Of a stretch of DNA of 64,000 bases, positions 23,274-31,787 are shown piece after piece. Where the stretch lies: assembly GCF_000244975.1 (NCBI RefSeq), contig NZ_CM001440.1, positions 1,539,538 through 1,603,537 of the forward strand, given 5' to 3'. Under the pieces are notes generated by a model. That model made no database searches, was not told the origin of the DNA, and was given only the letters and a program-made list of their open reading frames with translations. Position 1 is the stretch's first letter. The number at the start of each line of letters is the position of its first letter. This DNA comes from Saccharomonospora cyanea NA-134. Lineage in GTDB: Bacteria > Actinomycetota > Actinomycetes > Mycobacteriales > Pseudonocardiaceae. The translations under genes were made by a program, and so were the position numbers.

Positions 23274-24401
23274 GTGCGTGTCGACGGGAGGGTGGACGAC
23301 CGCGTGGTGGACGCGGTCCTGGCCGTCGCGGTGTCCGCGGTGGTCGCGGTCGCCATCGCGGCGGATCTGGGTGGGACGCGCGGTCCGGAACCGGGGGCGT
23401 TCCTCTTCGCGTTGGGGCTCGGTGCCCTGATGTTCGTGCGGCGTTCCTACCCCGTGCTGACGCTCGCGGCCACGGTCGCGGGCATCATCGGCTACTACCT
23501 CGCGGACTACCCGCCCATCGGGCTCGCCATCCCGGTCGCCGCGGCGCTGTACTCGACGGCCGAGGCGGGCAGAACGCGCGTGGCCGTGGCGGTGTCCGTC
23601 GGACTGCTGGCGGTGACGACCGGTTTCCGGCTCGCGGAGGGGGACGATCCGGTGTACCTGTTCGGGTACGAGTTCGCCTCCACCGTCGGGTTGATGGCGG
23701 CGGCGATCGCGTTGGGCGACGGCGTCCGCTCGCGGGCGCTGCTGGCCGCGGAGCAGGAGCAGCGGGCGCGGCGCAGGATGGAGGAGGAACGCATGCGGAT
23801 CGCCCGCGAGGTGCACGACGTGCTGGGCCACACCGTCACGGTCATCTCGATCCAGGCGAACGTCGCCACCGAGGCCGTCGACGACGACCCCGAGTCGGTG
23901 CGAGCGGCGCTGGGGGTGATCCGAGAGGCGGCCGACGGAGCCGTGCGGGAACTGCGGGCGACGGTGGGGCTGCTGGCCTCGTCCGGTGACGAGGACCCGT
24001 CGCGCGCGCCGGTCGGGAGCGTGCGCCACCTCGACACCCTGGTGCAGGCGACGTCGGACAGCGGGTTGCCCGTCGGCATCACGGTCGAGGGCACTCCGAG
24101 ATCACTGCCGTCGGCGGTGGACTCGACCGCGTACCGCATCGTGCAGGAGGCGTTGGCCAACAGCCTGCGCCACTCGGCGGCCACGCATGCGGAGATCGTG
24201 CTCACCTACGGTGACGACCGGTTGGAGATCAGCGTCGCCGACGACGGCCGTGGGTGGTCGGGTTCGGTGGACGACGCGGTGGGCAACGGCCTGCGCGGCA
24301 TGCGGGAGCGCACCGTTCTGCTGGGCGGGTCCCTGGCCGTCGATTCCCGGCCCGGTGAGGGTTTCCGTATCGACGCCTTACTTCCCCTGGAGCAACGATG
24401 A
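23274..24401 (+). CDS. Sensor histidine kinase, NarL/DesK type
   Basis: 375 residues. About four to five N-terminal membrane helices (residues 12-150), a short coiled coil, then HisKA_3 with phospho-acceptor His181 in REVHDVLGHTVTVIS and a HATPase_c domain (VADDGRGWSG; GNGLRGMRERTVLLGG). No extracellular sensor domain, so the signal is probably sensed in the membrane. TACCCT (23261-23266) sits 7 nt before GTG 23274, with no ribosome-binding site: probably leaderless. The stop overlaps the response regulator start (ATGA). Confidence 0.9.
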   Translation: MRVDGRVDDRVVDAVLAVAVSAVVAVAIAADLGGTRGPEPGAFLFALGLGALMFVRRSYPVLTLAATVAGIIGYYLADYPPIGLAIPVAAALYSTAEAGRTRVAVAVSVGLLAVTTGFRLAEGDDPVYLFGYEFASTVGLMAAAIALGDGVRSRALLAAEQEQRARRRMEEERMRIAREVHDVLGHTVTVISIQANVATEAVDDDPESVRAALGVIREAADGAVRELRATVGLLASSGDEDPSRAPVGSVRHLDTLVQATSDSGLPVGITVEGTPRSLPSAVDSTAYRIVQEALANSLRHSAATHAEIVLTYGDDRLEISVADDGRGWSGSVDDAVGNGLRGMRERTVLLGGSLAVDSRPGEGFRIDALLPLEQR

Positions 24402-25069
24402 TCAAGGTCGTGGTCGCCGACGACCAGCAACTCGTGAGGGCCGGCCTGTGCTCGCTGCTCGACCGGGCCGACGACATCACGGTGGTGGGGGAGGCGTCGG
24501 ACGGGACGAGCGCGGTGCACGCGGTCCGTTCGCTGCGCCCCGACGTCGTGTTGATGGACATCCGGATGCCGGGCATGGACGGCATCGAGGCGACCCACCG
24601 CATCACGGCCGACGCCGAGCTGCGGTCGGTCCGGGTGGTCGTACTGACGACGTTCGACACCGACGAGCACATCTTCGACGCCATCCGTGCGGGTGCGGCC
24701 GGCTTCCTGCTGAAGAACACGGCTCCCGAGGAACTACGGGCAGCGGTGCGGACCGTGACCGAGGGTGAGGCGCTGCTGTCGCCGTCGGTGACCCGTCGCG
24801 TGCTCGCGGCCGTGGCCTCCGACAGCGGGACAGTCGAGCCCCGGCTGCTCGATCCGCTCACGGAGCGCGAGCGGGAGGTCCTGGCCGAGATCGCCGCTGG
24901 GCTGTCGAACACGGAGATCGCGGCGGTTCTCCACCTCAGCCCGGCCACCGCGCGCACCTACGTCAGCAGGCTGCTCGCCAAGCTCGGCGCTCGGGACCGA
25001 GCACAGCTCGTTCACATCGCCTACGAGGCGGGTCTGGCGCAGCCGGGGACTCGTCACCGGTCGCGGTGA
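24398..25069 (+). CDS. LuxR/NarL-family response regulator
   Basis: 223 residues. Receiver domain 1-120 with acidic pocket VADDQQ, phosphorylated Asp54 in VVLMDIRMPG and Lys in FLLKNTAPEE. A LuxR helix-turn-helix covers about 155-215 (LTEREREVLAEIAAGLSNTEIAAVL). Cognate partner of the overlapping histidine kinase. Targets unknown; the divergent multicopper oxidase pair is one candidate. Its 3' end overlaps the convergent DUF6098 gene by 16 nt. Confidence 0.92.
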   Translation: MIKVVVADDQQLVRAGLCSLLDRADDITVVGEASDGTSAVHAVRSLRPDVVLMDIRMPGMDGIEATHRITADAELRSVRVVVLTTFDTDEHIFDAIRAGAAGFLLKNTAPEELRAAVRTVTEGEALLSPSVTRRVLAAVASDSGTVEPRLLDPLTEREREVLAEIAAGLSNTEIAAVLHLSPATARTYVSRLLAKLGARDRAQLVHIAYEAGLAQPGTRHRSR

Positions 25070-25479
25070 GTCGCCGCGCCCGCCCTGAGCCGGGTGGTGT
25101 AGCGCTCGCGTGCCTCCTCGACGAGTTCGGGGGCGACCCACGCGACCGGTTGGATGTCCACGAGCAGTGGTTCGTTGTCGGGCCCGAAATCCACCTGCCT
25201 GCCCGACAGTACCCACGGCCGAGCACCCTCGTCGAGCTCGCGCAGGTACTGGCACACGCGGCGGGCGAGCCAGTCCTCCAGTGGCAGGGTCCACCACTTG
25301 GGTGCCGCGAGCGGGTTCGCCGAAACCCCCGGCATCGTCAGGCCGCTCTCGTGGTCGGTGCTGGAGTGCTCGGCGTCGGATTCGGGCCCGGGTGAGTAGC
25401 GCAGGTACGGAGCCTCGCCGGAACTCGTGAGTTCGGCGAGCTGCGCCAGTGTGCGCACGGTCTGCATGTCCGCTGTCAT
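25054..25479 (-). CDS. DUF6098 family protein
   Basis: 141 residues from ATG 25479 (ATG 25467 also possible). Conserved blocks: APYLRYSPGPESDA, MPGVSANPLAAPKWW, RPWVLSGRQVDFGPDNEPLL. I associate these with DUF6098, a soluble actinobacterial family of unknown function. No catalytic residues can be named. The gene stands alone, converging on the response regulator. Confidence 0.68.
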   Translation of the reverse strand: MTADMQTVRTLAQLAELTSSGEAPYLRYSPGPESDAEHSSTDHESGLTMPGVSANPLAAPKWWTLPLEDWLARRVCQYLRELDEGARPWVLSGRQVDFGPDNEPLLVDIQPVAWVAPELVEEARERYTTRLRAGAATHRDR

Positions 25480-25741
25480 CACCGGAAGCAGTACCCCTCC
25501 GAAGGGCGGGGCAATCGCCCGGGAACCCGCGATCGTGGCGTGCCCTTCCACCGCCGGTAGAAAGTGGACGTTGCCGACCCGGACTCCGCGGCACGAACGT
25601 CACTCACGCGGTTGTTTCGGACGCGGCGAGGATTGCTGATCTCGATTGCTGCGCACACTGTAGCCACACGGGCGCGGAGCGTACCTGAGTAGCGCACCGT
25701 TGTTGTGATCGAAACCAGTATTTCCGAGGAGAACTCTCACC
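25480..25741. other. Divergent intergenic region
   Basis: 262 nt between the DUF6098 gene and the repeat-protein gene, so it must hold both promoters. I see only GAGGAGAAC as ribosome-binding site for the forward gene (just before 25742) and no convincing -35/-10 pair. No coding signal. Confidence 0.4.
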
Positions 25742-26302
25742 ATGGCAATCCGTAGAGGTGCAGTTGTCACTGCGATCGCGATCGGCGCCGCGCTGGCCGT
25801 TTCCGGCACCACCAACGCTTCCACCGACGAGGACTGCGCCACCGGTATCTCCGTGCAGTCGCTGTCCGACACCGAGTGCGCCGAGTACGACTTCGTCAGC
25901 AGCGGCGAGGAGTGGGACAAGGAGCACGACAAGGGTCACGACGGTGACCACGGCAAGGACTGGGAGCACGACAAGGGTCACGACGGTGACCACGGCAAGG
26001 ACTGGGAGCACGACAAGGGTCACGACGGTGACCACGGCAAGGACTGGGACCACGGCAAGGACTGGGACCACGGCAAGGACCACGGCCACGACAAGGACTG
26101 GGACCACGGCAAGGACTGGGACCACGGCAAGGACCACGGCCACGACAAGGACTGGGACCACGGCAAGGACCACGACAAGGACAGGCACCACGACAAGGGC
26201 AAGCACCACGACAAGGACCGCAAGCACCACAAGAAGCAGGTCCACAAGAAGCCGCACGGTGGTGTCGAGACCGGTGACGGGTCGCTGGCGGCCCTGCTCT
26301 GA
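25742..26302 (+). CDS. Secreted His/Asp/Lys-rich repeat protein
   Basis: 186 residues. A Sec signal peptide (about 1-26, AIAIGAALAVSGTTNAS) is followed by a short region with two Cys, then about 110 residues made of GDHGKDW/DHGKDW/EHDKGH repeats, a basic H/K stretch, and the tail GGVETGDGSLAALL. The repeat is strongly charged and His-rich, suited to binding divalent metal or anionic polymers. The VETGDG tail resembles short sorting-like motifs next to class F sortases, but lacks the hydrophobic helix and positive tail of a full LPxTG signal. The sortase gene starts 11 nt after its stop. Confidence 0.8.
   Translation: MAIRRGAVVTAIAIGAALAVSGTTNASTDEDCATGISVQSLSDTECAEYDFVSSGEEWDKEHDKGHDGDHGKDWEHDKGHDGDHGKDWEHDKGHDGDHGKDWDHGKDWDHGKDHGHDKDWDHGKDWDHGKDHGHDKDWDHGKDHDKDRHHDKGKHHDKDRKHHKKQVHKKPHGGVETGDGSLAALL
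25922..26155 (+). repeat. In-frame coding repeats, 3 x 42 bp plus 2 x 54 bp
   Basis: Three perfect 42-bp copies start at 25922, 25964 and 26006; two perfect 54-bp copies start at 26048 and 26102. All keep the reading frame. Exact DNA identity, including third positions, points to recent slippage or recombination. Confidence 0.9.
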
Positions 26303-26313
26303 GCCGATCCGCG

Positions 26314-26940
26314 ATGCGTGATGTGACGTCTCTCCGTTCCCGCCCGTCGGTTCGCCGACTGGCGGGGACGGTGGCGTTGGCCCTCCTGCTACTGCTCTCC
26401 GGTTGCGGCGGCTCCGAACAGATCGCGGGGCATGCCGAGGCGGGGATGGAGCAGGGCGAAGTCGGCGCTCAGGATTTCCTGTCGCCGTCGCCACCTTCTC
26501 GGTTACGTATCCCCGCACTCGGGGTGGACTCGGGAACGTTCGTGGGGCTCGGCCTGAAGCCGGACAACACCATGGAGGTGCCCGAGGGCGCGCAGGCCGT
26601 CGGTTGGTACGTCGAGTCTCCCACCCCCGGCGAGCGCGGCCCCTCGGTCCTGGCCGCACACGTCGACTGGAAGAACCAGAAGGGTGTGTTCTTCGAGCTG
26701 CGCAACCTGGAGGTCGGTGACGACGTGATCGTGGACCGGTCCGACGGCACGTCGATCAGGTTCGAGGTCGACGAGGTCGAGCAGTACCCGAAGGACGAGT
26801 TCCCCACCGAGAAGGTGTACGGCGACACCGAGGGCGCGGAGTTGCGGCTCATCACCTGCGGCGGTGAGTTCGACCAGTCCGCGGCGAGCTACCGGGACAA
26901 TGTCGTCGCCTACGCCACGATGGTGGAAACCGCCGAGTGA
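26314..26940 (+). CDS. Class F sortase
   Basis: 208 residues. The N-terminus ends LLLLLSGCGGSEQ, a lipobox, so the enzyme may be a lipoprotein where a plain membrane anchor is usual. The sortase domain covers about 60-205: His116 in VLAAHVDW, Cys182 in LITCGGEF and Arg194 in SYRDNVV form the catalytic set. Class F sortases are the usual Actinobacteria type; substrates are poorly known. The gene is 11 nt behind the repeat protein and probably acts on it. Confidence 0.85.
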   Translation: MRDVTSLRSRPSVRRLAGTVALALLLLLSGCGGSEQIAGHAEAGMEQGEVGAQDFLSPSPPSRLRIPALGVDSGTFVGLGLKPDNTMEVPEGAQAVGWYVESPTPGERGPSVLAAHVDWKNQKGVFFELRNLEVGDDVIVDRSDGTSIRFEVDEVEQYPKDEFPTEKVYGDTEGAELRLITCGGEFDQSAASYRDNVVAYATMVETAE

Positions 26941-26946
26941 ACTGGC

Positions 26947-27960
26947 TCAATCCATAGTGGACGAGGTGAGCACCTCCGCCGGAAAATGGCAGGCGACCGG
27001 GTGATCGGTGTCGCGGTGGACGAGTTCCGGCTCGTCGACCCGGCACCGATCTCTCGTTTTCCAGCACCGTGTGTGGAACCGGCAGCCTTGCGGTGGAGAG
27101 AGCGGGGAGGGTACGTCTCCCCGCAGCACGATCTCGTCCGTGCTCGGAGAACGCCAGTCCTCCAGGCTGGGCGCGGCCGAAAGCAGCGCCTGGGTGTACG
27201 GGTGGGCGGGTCGCTCGTAGATCTGGCCGACCTCGCCCGTTTCCACGATCGTGCCCAGGTGCATCACCGCGACCCGGTCGGCGAAGTGCCGTACCACGCC
27301 GAGGTCATGGGTGATGAACAGGAAGGCGACTCCGAGGTCGCGTTGAAGCTCCGCGAGCAGGTTCAGGATCTGCGCCTGGATCGACACGTCGAGAGCCGAG
27401 ACAGCCTCGTCGCAGACGATGAGCCGGGGCCTCACCGACAGAGCCCTGGCGATGGAGATCCGCTGTCGTTGTCCACCGGAGAACTGGTGTGGGTAGCGTT
27501 CGGCGTGACCGGGACTCAATCCGACGCGTTCCAACAGCGACGCGACCTCGGCGTCCCAGGACTCCCGCTCGACGAGGCCGGGATGGATACGCCACGCCTC
27601 GCTGACCAACTCGTGCACCGTCATGTTCGGGTTGAGCGAGGCGTACGGGTCCTGGAACACGAGCTGGACCTGACGCCGGAGGTCCTTGCGTTCGGCGCGG
27701 GAGAGTGTGCGCACGTCCCGTCCGTCGAACCGGACCTCGCCGGACTGCGGCTCCAGAAGTCCCACGACCGTTCGGGCCACTGTGGACTTCCCGCAACCGG
27801 ACTCGCCCACCAGGCACACCGTTTCGCCCGCGTGGACGGTGAGGTTCACTCCCGCGACGGCGCGCACGTTCCGACGCCGTCCCCACATGCCCTGCCGTTG
27901 CTGGTAGCCCGCCACCAGGTCGACCAGCTCAAGCACGGGCTGCACCGAGTGACTCGCCAC
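26947..27960 (-). CDS. Oligopeptide/dipeptide-type ABC transporter ATP-binding protein (DppF-like)
   Basis: 337 residues. Walker A GESGCGKSTVARTV, signature FSGGQRQRISIARAL, Walker B LIVCDEAVSAL, and the C-terminal Opp/Dpp extension with cysteines (GCRFHTRCWKTRDRC), which in this family can hold an Fe-S cluster. Last gene of the reverse transporter operon. Its start overlaps the other ATPase gene by 32 nt. The natural cargo is unclear: Opp-type systems move peptides, but also oligosaccharides and nickel chelates. Confidence 0.9.
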   Translation of the reverse strand: MASHSVQPVLELVDLVAGYQQRQGMWGRRRNVRAVAGVNLTVHAGETVCLVGESGCGKSTVARTVVGLLEPQSGEVRFDGRDVRTLSRAERKDLRRQVQLVFQDPYASLNPNMTVHELVSEAWRIHPGLVERESWDAEVASLLERVGLSPGHAERYPHQFSGGQRQRISIARALSVRPRLIVCDEAVSALDVSIQAQILNLLAELQRDLGVAFLFITHDLGVVRHFADRVAVMHLGTIVETGEVGQIYERPAHPYTQALLSAAPSLEDWRSPSTDEIVLRGDVPSPLSPPQGCRFHTRCWKTRDRCRVDEPELVHRDTDHPVACHFPAEVLTSSTMD

Positions 27961-28918
27961 GGCTCAGCACCTCCTCTGCGAAGTGACACGCACTCTTCCT
28001 GCCGGGCGCGATGGTGCGCAGCTCCGGTTCGTCGGTCCGGCAGCGCCCCTGCGCGAACGGGCACCGGGGGTGGAACGCGCAGCCGCTGGGGGGCGACGTG
28101 ATGTCCGGTGGGTAGCCGTCGATGGGACGGATGGTTCGATCCGCGTCGCGTGCCGACGGGCTCGCCGCCATGAGCCCCCGCGTGTAGGGGTGCGCGGGCG
28201 CGCTGTAGAGGTCCGCGACCGTGCCCGACTCCACGGCCCTCCCGGCGTACATCACCACGACCGACTGTGCCGTACGAGCGACCACGCCGAGGTCGTGACT
28301 GATGATGATCACCGCGAGGCCGGCTTCCTGCCGCTGGCGAAGTAGTCGCAGGATCTGGGCTTGCACCGTCACGTCGAGGGCGGTGGTCGGCTCGTCGGCG
28401 ATGAGCAGCCGAGGCTCCAGTGCCAGAGCCATCGCGATCATCACGCGTTGGCGCATACCACCGGAGAACTCGTGCGGGTAGTTGCCCGCCCTGGCCGCGG
28501 CGTCCGGAATGCCGACCTCGGCCATCGCCTCGACCGCCCGGTTTCGCGCTTCCTCCCGGCTCAGCCCGCGGCGCCGGCGGAACATCTCGCCGATCTGATA
28601 ACCGACGGTCAACGACGGGTTCAGCGCGCTGAGAGGATCCTGAAAGATGATCGCCAGTTCCTCGCCGCGCAGCTGCCGCAGCTCCTCGTCGCCGCACGCC
28701 AGCAGGTCGTGGCCGTCCCAGCGGATATCGCCTGCGACCACCCGGGCCTGTGGCGGCAACAGCCCGAGCACGGCGAGCGAGCTGAGGCTCTTGCCACTGC
28801 CGGACTCGCCCACGATCGCGAGTGACTCGCCTGCCTCGACGGTGAACGACACACCTCGGACCGCGCGAACGTCACCGAACGCGACAGCGAGGTCGGACAC
28901 CTCCAGTAGCCTGCTCAT
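27929..28918 (-). CDS. Oligopeptide/dipeptide-type ABC transporter ATP-binding protein (DppD-like)
   Basis: 329 residues. Walker [16 protein letters not shown], signature [15 protein letters not shown], Walker [13 protein letters not shown], and a C-terminal [14 protein letters not shown] motif. Forms the ATPase pair with the following gene. Its ATG overlaps the permease stop (ATGA at 28915-28918). Confidence 0.9.
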   Translation of the reverse strand: MSRLLEVSDLAVAFGDVRAVRGVSFTVEAGESLAIVGESGSGKSLSSLAVLGLLPPQARVVAGDIRWDGHDLLACGDEELRQLRGEELAIIFQDPLSALNPSLTVGYQIGEMFRRRRGLSREEARNRAVEAMAEVGIPDAAARAGNYPHEFSGGMRQRVMIAMALALEPRLLIADEPTTALDVTVQAQILRLLRQRQEAGLAVIIISHDLGVVARTAQSVVVMYAGRAVESGTVADLYSAPAHPYTRGLMAASPSARDADRTIRPIDGYPPDITSPPSGCAFHPRCPFAQGRCRTDEPELRTIAPGRKSACHFAEEVLSRGESLGAARA

Positions 28919-29781
28919 CGGATCACCGCCGTTGCCGTCGTTGTCGTCGTCTTCCGGTTCTTCGTGATCTTCGGGTCGGTACGGTCCCGGAACGCGTCAC
29001 CGAGCACACCGACGCAGATCACCACCAGGGTGAGCGCAACCCCGGGCACCGTGGCGATCCACCAGGCCGAGTCGAGGTAGTCACGTCCGTTGGCGATCGT
29101 CGACCCCCACGACGCCTGGTCGATGGGAACGCCGAGCCCGAGGAACGACAGCGCGGCCTCGGCCACCATGGTGAGCCCCACCTGCATAGTGGCGGCCACG
29201 ACCAGGGGCTGGACACAGGACGGGAACACGTAGCGAGCCATGATCCGCACGTCGCTCGCGCCCAGGACACGCGCGGAGTCGACGAACTCGCGGTTGCGTG
29301 CCGCCAGTGCCGAGCCGCGTACGACTCTGGCGAAGATCACCCACCGGGTCACCGCGAGCGCGATGATCACGTTGAGGAGGCTTGGTCCGAGCACACCCGC
29401 CAGCAGGATCGCGAGGAGGATGCTGGGGAAGGCCAGTTGCATGTCGCCGACGCGGGAGATGAGCGCGTCGAGCCAGCCGCCGTAGTAGCCGGCGAGCAGT
29501 CCGAGTACCAGGCCGACGAGTCCGCCGACGACCACCACGGTGACCGCCACCAGCAGCGAGACACGGGACCCCGCGATGAACTGGGCGAAGACGTCCCGGC
29601 CGTCCTGGTCGGTTCCGAGCAGCGCGAGGCCGCCGTCGGACAAGGTGCTTCCAGGGGGCAGGAGGCGGTCGGTGACGTGGGTCGCGACGCCGTCGTAGGG
29701 CACGACCAACGGGCCGAACACCGCGACGAGCGCGAACAACGCCAGCACTCCGCCCGCGATCTTGGCAGCCGTGGACCTCAT
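28915..29781 (-). CDS. ABC transporter permease (DppC-like)
   Basis: 288 residues from ATG 29781. N-terminal helix KIAGGVLALFALVAVFG and five further helices; the EAA-type loop is EAALSFLGLGVPIDQASWG. Its start overlaps the DppB-like stop by 4 nt. A much longer upstream open frame exists but runs through the DppB-like gene, so it is ignored. Confidence 0.88.
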   Translation of the reverse strand: MRSTAAKIAGGVLALFALVAVFGPLVVPYDGVATHVTDRLLPPGSTLSDGGLALLGTDQDGRDVFAQFIAGSRVSLLVAVTVVVVGGLVGLVLGLLAGYYGGWLDALISRVGDMQLAFPSILLAILLAGVLGPSLLNVIIALAVTRWVIFARVVRGSALAARNREFVDSARVLGASDVRIMARYVFPSCVQPLVVAATMQVGLTMVAEAALSFLGLGVPIDQASWGSTIANGRDYLDSAWWIATVPGVALTLVVICVGVLGDAFRDRTDPKITKNRKTTTTTATAVIR

Positions 29782-30704
29782 ACGGTCTCCAGTGTGATTC
29801 TCGGGTCGAGGTGGAAGTAAAGGACGTCGACCAGCAGGTTGAGTCCGATGTAGAACACCGCGATCAGGATGATCGCCGCCTCCGCGACCGCGTAGTCGCG
29901 GTGGATGATCGAGTCGATCATCAGCGTGCCGATGCCCTGCCAGGCGAACACCTGCTCGATGATGACGGCGTCGGCGATGAAGTTGCCCATGACCAGGCCG
30001 AGCACGGTCACCACGGGGGTCAGGGTGTTGCGCAGCACGTGGACGTTGAACACCACGCGTTCGGGCAGTCCCTTCGAGCGGGCGGTGCGGACGTACTCCT
30101 TGCCCAGCTCCTCCAGCGTGCCGTTGCGGACGAGGCGGGCGAGCCAGCCGACGAACGGCAGCGCGAGTGTGAACGCGGGCAGGATCGCGCCCAGCGGAGT
30201 GCCGTCGGCGGTGCCGGGAAGGATGTCCAGCATCCGGGCGAAGACGAGCACCAGCATGATGCCGACCCAGAAGGACGGCAGGGCCTGGCCCGCAAGCGAC
30301 AGGTACGACACCAACCGGTCGGCGAGCCTGCCGGTGTGGCGAGCGGCGTAGACACCCAGCGGAAAGCCGATCAGCACGGTCAACAGCAGCGACCATCCCG
30401 CGAGGGTCAGTGTCGCGGGAAGCCGTTCCAGCACGTTCGCCAGCGCGTCCCCGCCGAGGCGCCAAGACTCTCCGAAGTCGAGCGTGACGACCTCGCCGAG
30501 GTGGCGGAGGTACTGGTCCCACAACGGGTCGTCGAGACCGAGTCGCTCGCGTGCCGCTTCGAGCTCCGCTTCGGTGGCCTGTGCGCCCAGCATGAGCGAG
30601 GCGGGGTCACCGGAGACCACGCGCAACACCACGAAGACGATGGTGATCGCGCCGAAGATGAGGAACACCGACTGTCCCAGCCGGCGTGCGATGTAAATGA
30701 TCAC
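29778..30704 (-). CDS. ABC transporter permease (DppB-like)
   Basis: 308 residues. Classic DppB N-terminus MIIYIARRLGQSVFLIFGAI; six membrane helices; EAA loop around FIADAVIIEQVFAWQGIG. Its start overlaps the LacI stop by 4 nt, so the regulator and the permeases are translated in series. Confidence 0.9.
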   Translation of the reverse strand: MIIYIARRLGQSVFLIFGAITIVFVVLRVVSGDPASLMLGAQATEAELEAARERLGLDDPLWDQYLRHLGEVVTLDFGESWRLGGDALANVLERLPATLTLAGWSLLLTVLIGFPLGVYAARHTGRLADRLVSYLSLAGQALPSFWVGIMLVLVFARMLDILPGTADGTPLGAILPAFTLALPFVGWLARLVRNGTLEELGKEYVRTARSKGLPERVVFNVHVLRNTLTPVVTVLGLVMGNFIADAVIIEQVFAWQGIGTLMIDSIIHRDYAVAEAAIILIAVFYIGLNLLVDVLYFHLDPRITLETV

Positions 30705-31777
30705 GTCATTGTGCCCTTACTGGCTCGGCTGGATGCCCGCACGACCAGATCACACCGTTCGCGTCGTTTCTCGGCGGCGGCATTGTCGCCGCCGCCGTGG
30801 CTGCCACCACGGATGCGGTTCAGCAGCAGGTCGACGGCAGCGGTGCCGATCTGCGCGGCGGGCAGCCGCACGGTGGTCAGCCCCGGACTGAGGTAGGCGG
30901 AGAACGGGTGGTCGCCGAACCCGCCGACCAGCACGTCGTCACCCACTCGCAATCCGGCCTCGGTCAGCGCGCGGTACACGCCGAGCGCGAAGTAGTCGTT
31001 ACCGACCATGACGGCGTCGGGGAGGTCGCCCTGGTCGACGATGTCCTGCGCCAACCGGTAGGCGTCGGCGGGTTCCCACGGCAGCGCGAGCGACTCGCGG
31101 CGCCGGGTGGGAACCGAGATCACGGGGTCTCCGGCCGAGGAGATTCCAGCCTCGGCCAACGCCTTGCGGAAGCCCGCGGTTCGTTCAGCGACGGGGGAGA
31201 TCGGAAGGTCCTCCTCCAGCAGGCGGAGCGAGCGAGCACCGCCGTCGATGAGGTGCCGGGTGGCTTCGTAGGCGCCGTGTTCGTAGTCGACGCCCACGAA
31301 GTCGAGGTCGAGCGTCGGGAGGTCACGGTTGAGGCAGACCAGCGGGATCCCCGACTCGTCGAGCCGTTCCCAGTGCTCCCCTTCGCCCTGGACGGGGACG
31401 ACGAGCGCACCGTCCACACCCCACCGCAGGAGGGTTTCCGCGGCACGGCGGTCGACTTCCGGACTCTCCTCGGTGACCAGCAACATCAGCGAGTAGCCGT
31501 GGGTGCGGCCCCGTTGTTCGATGGTGCTGATCAGTTGCGAGTAGAACGGGTTCGACGGGTTGGTGATCACCAGGCCGAGGGTCATGGCGGAGCCGAGCAC
31601 CAGGGACCGGGCCATCGAGTTGGGGACGTACCCCAGTCGCGCGGCCTCAGCCTTGATCCTCGCCCGGGTGTCCTCACCGACACTGTCCTTGTCGGCCAAC
31701 GCCCGGGACACGGTGTTGACCGACACTCCGAGCGACCTGGCGATGTCCTTCAACGTCACCCGCCGTGACTCACCCAT
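30701..31777 (-). CDS. LacI family transcriptional regulator
   Basis: 358 residues. Helix-turn-helix VTLKDIARSLGVSVNTVSRALADKD at residues 7-31, hinge YVPNSMARSLV, then a periplasmic-binding-like effector domain. Being LacI-type it probably senses a sugar or glycoside, which argues that the Opp-type transporter of this operon imports a carbohydrate. CGTTAACG palindromes around 34.67-34.81 kb, upstream of the operon, are the likely operators. It starts 11 nt after the binding-protein stop. Confidence 0.9.
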   Translation of the reverse strand: MGESRRVTLKDIARSLGVSVNTVSRALADKDSVGEDTRARIKAEAARLGYVPNSMARSLVLGSAMTLGLVITNPSNPFYSQLISTIEQRGRTHGYSLMLLVTEESPEVDRRAAETLLRWGVDGALVVPVQGEGEHWERLDESGIPLVCLNRDLPTLDLDFVGVDYEHGAYEATRHLIDGGARSLRLLEEDLPISPVAERTAGFRKALAEAGISSAGDPVISVPTRRRESLALPWEPADAYRLAQDIVDQGDLPDAVMVGNDYFALGVYRALTEAGLRVGDDVLVGGFGDHPFSAYLSPGLTTVRLPAAQIGTAAVDLLLNRIRGGSHGGGDNAAAEKRRERCDLVVRASSRASKGTMT

Positions 31778-31787
31778 GTGCTCCCCC

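Noticed and set aside
25922-26155. CRISPR or tandem-repeat noncoding locus
   Set aside because: The repeats are in frame in a gene with signal peptide and ribosome-binding site; they encode a repetitive protein.
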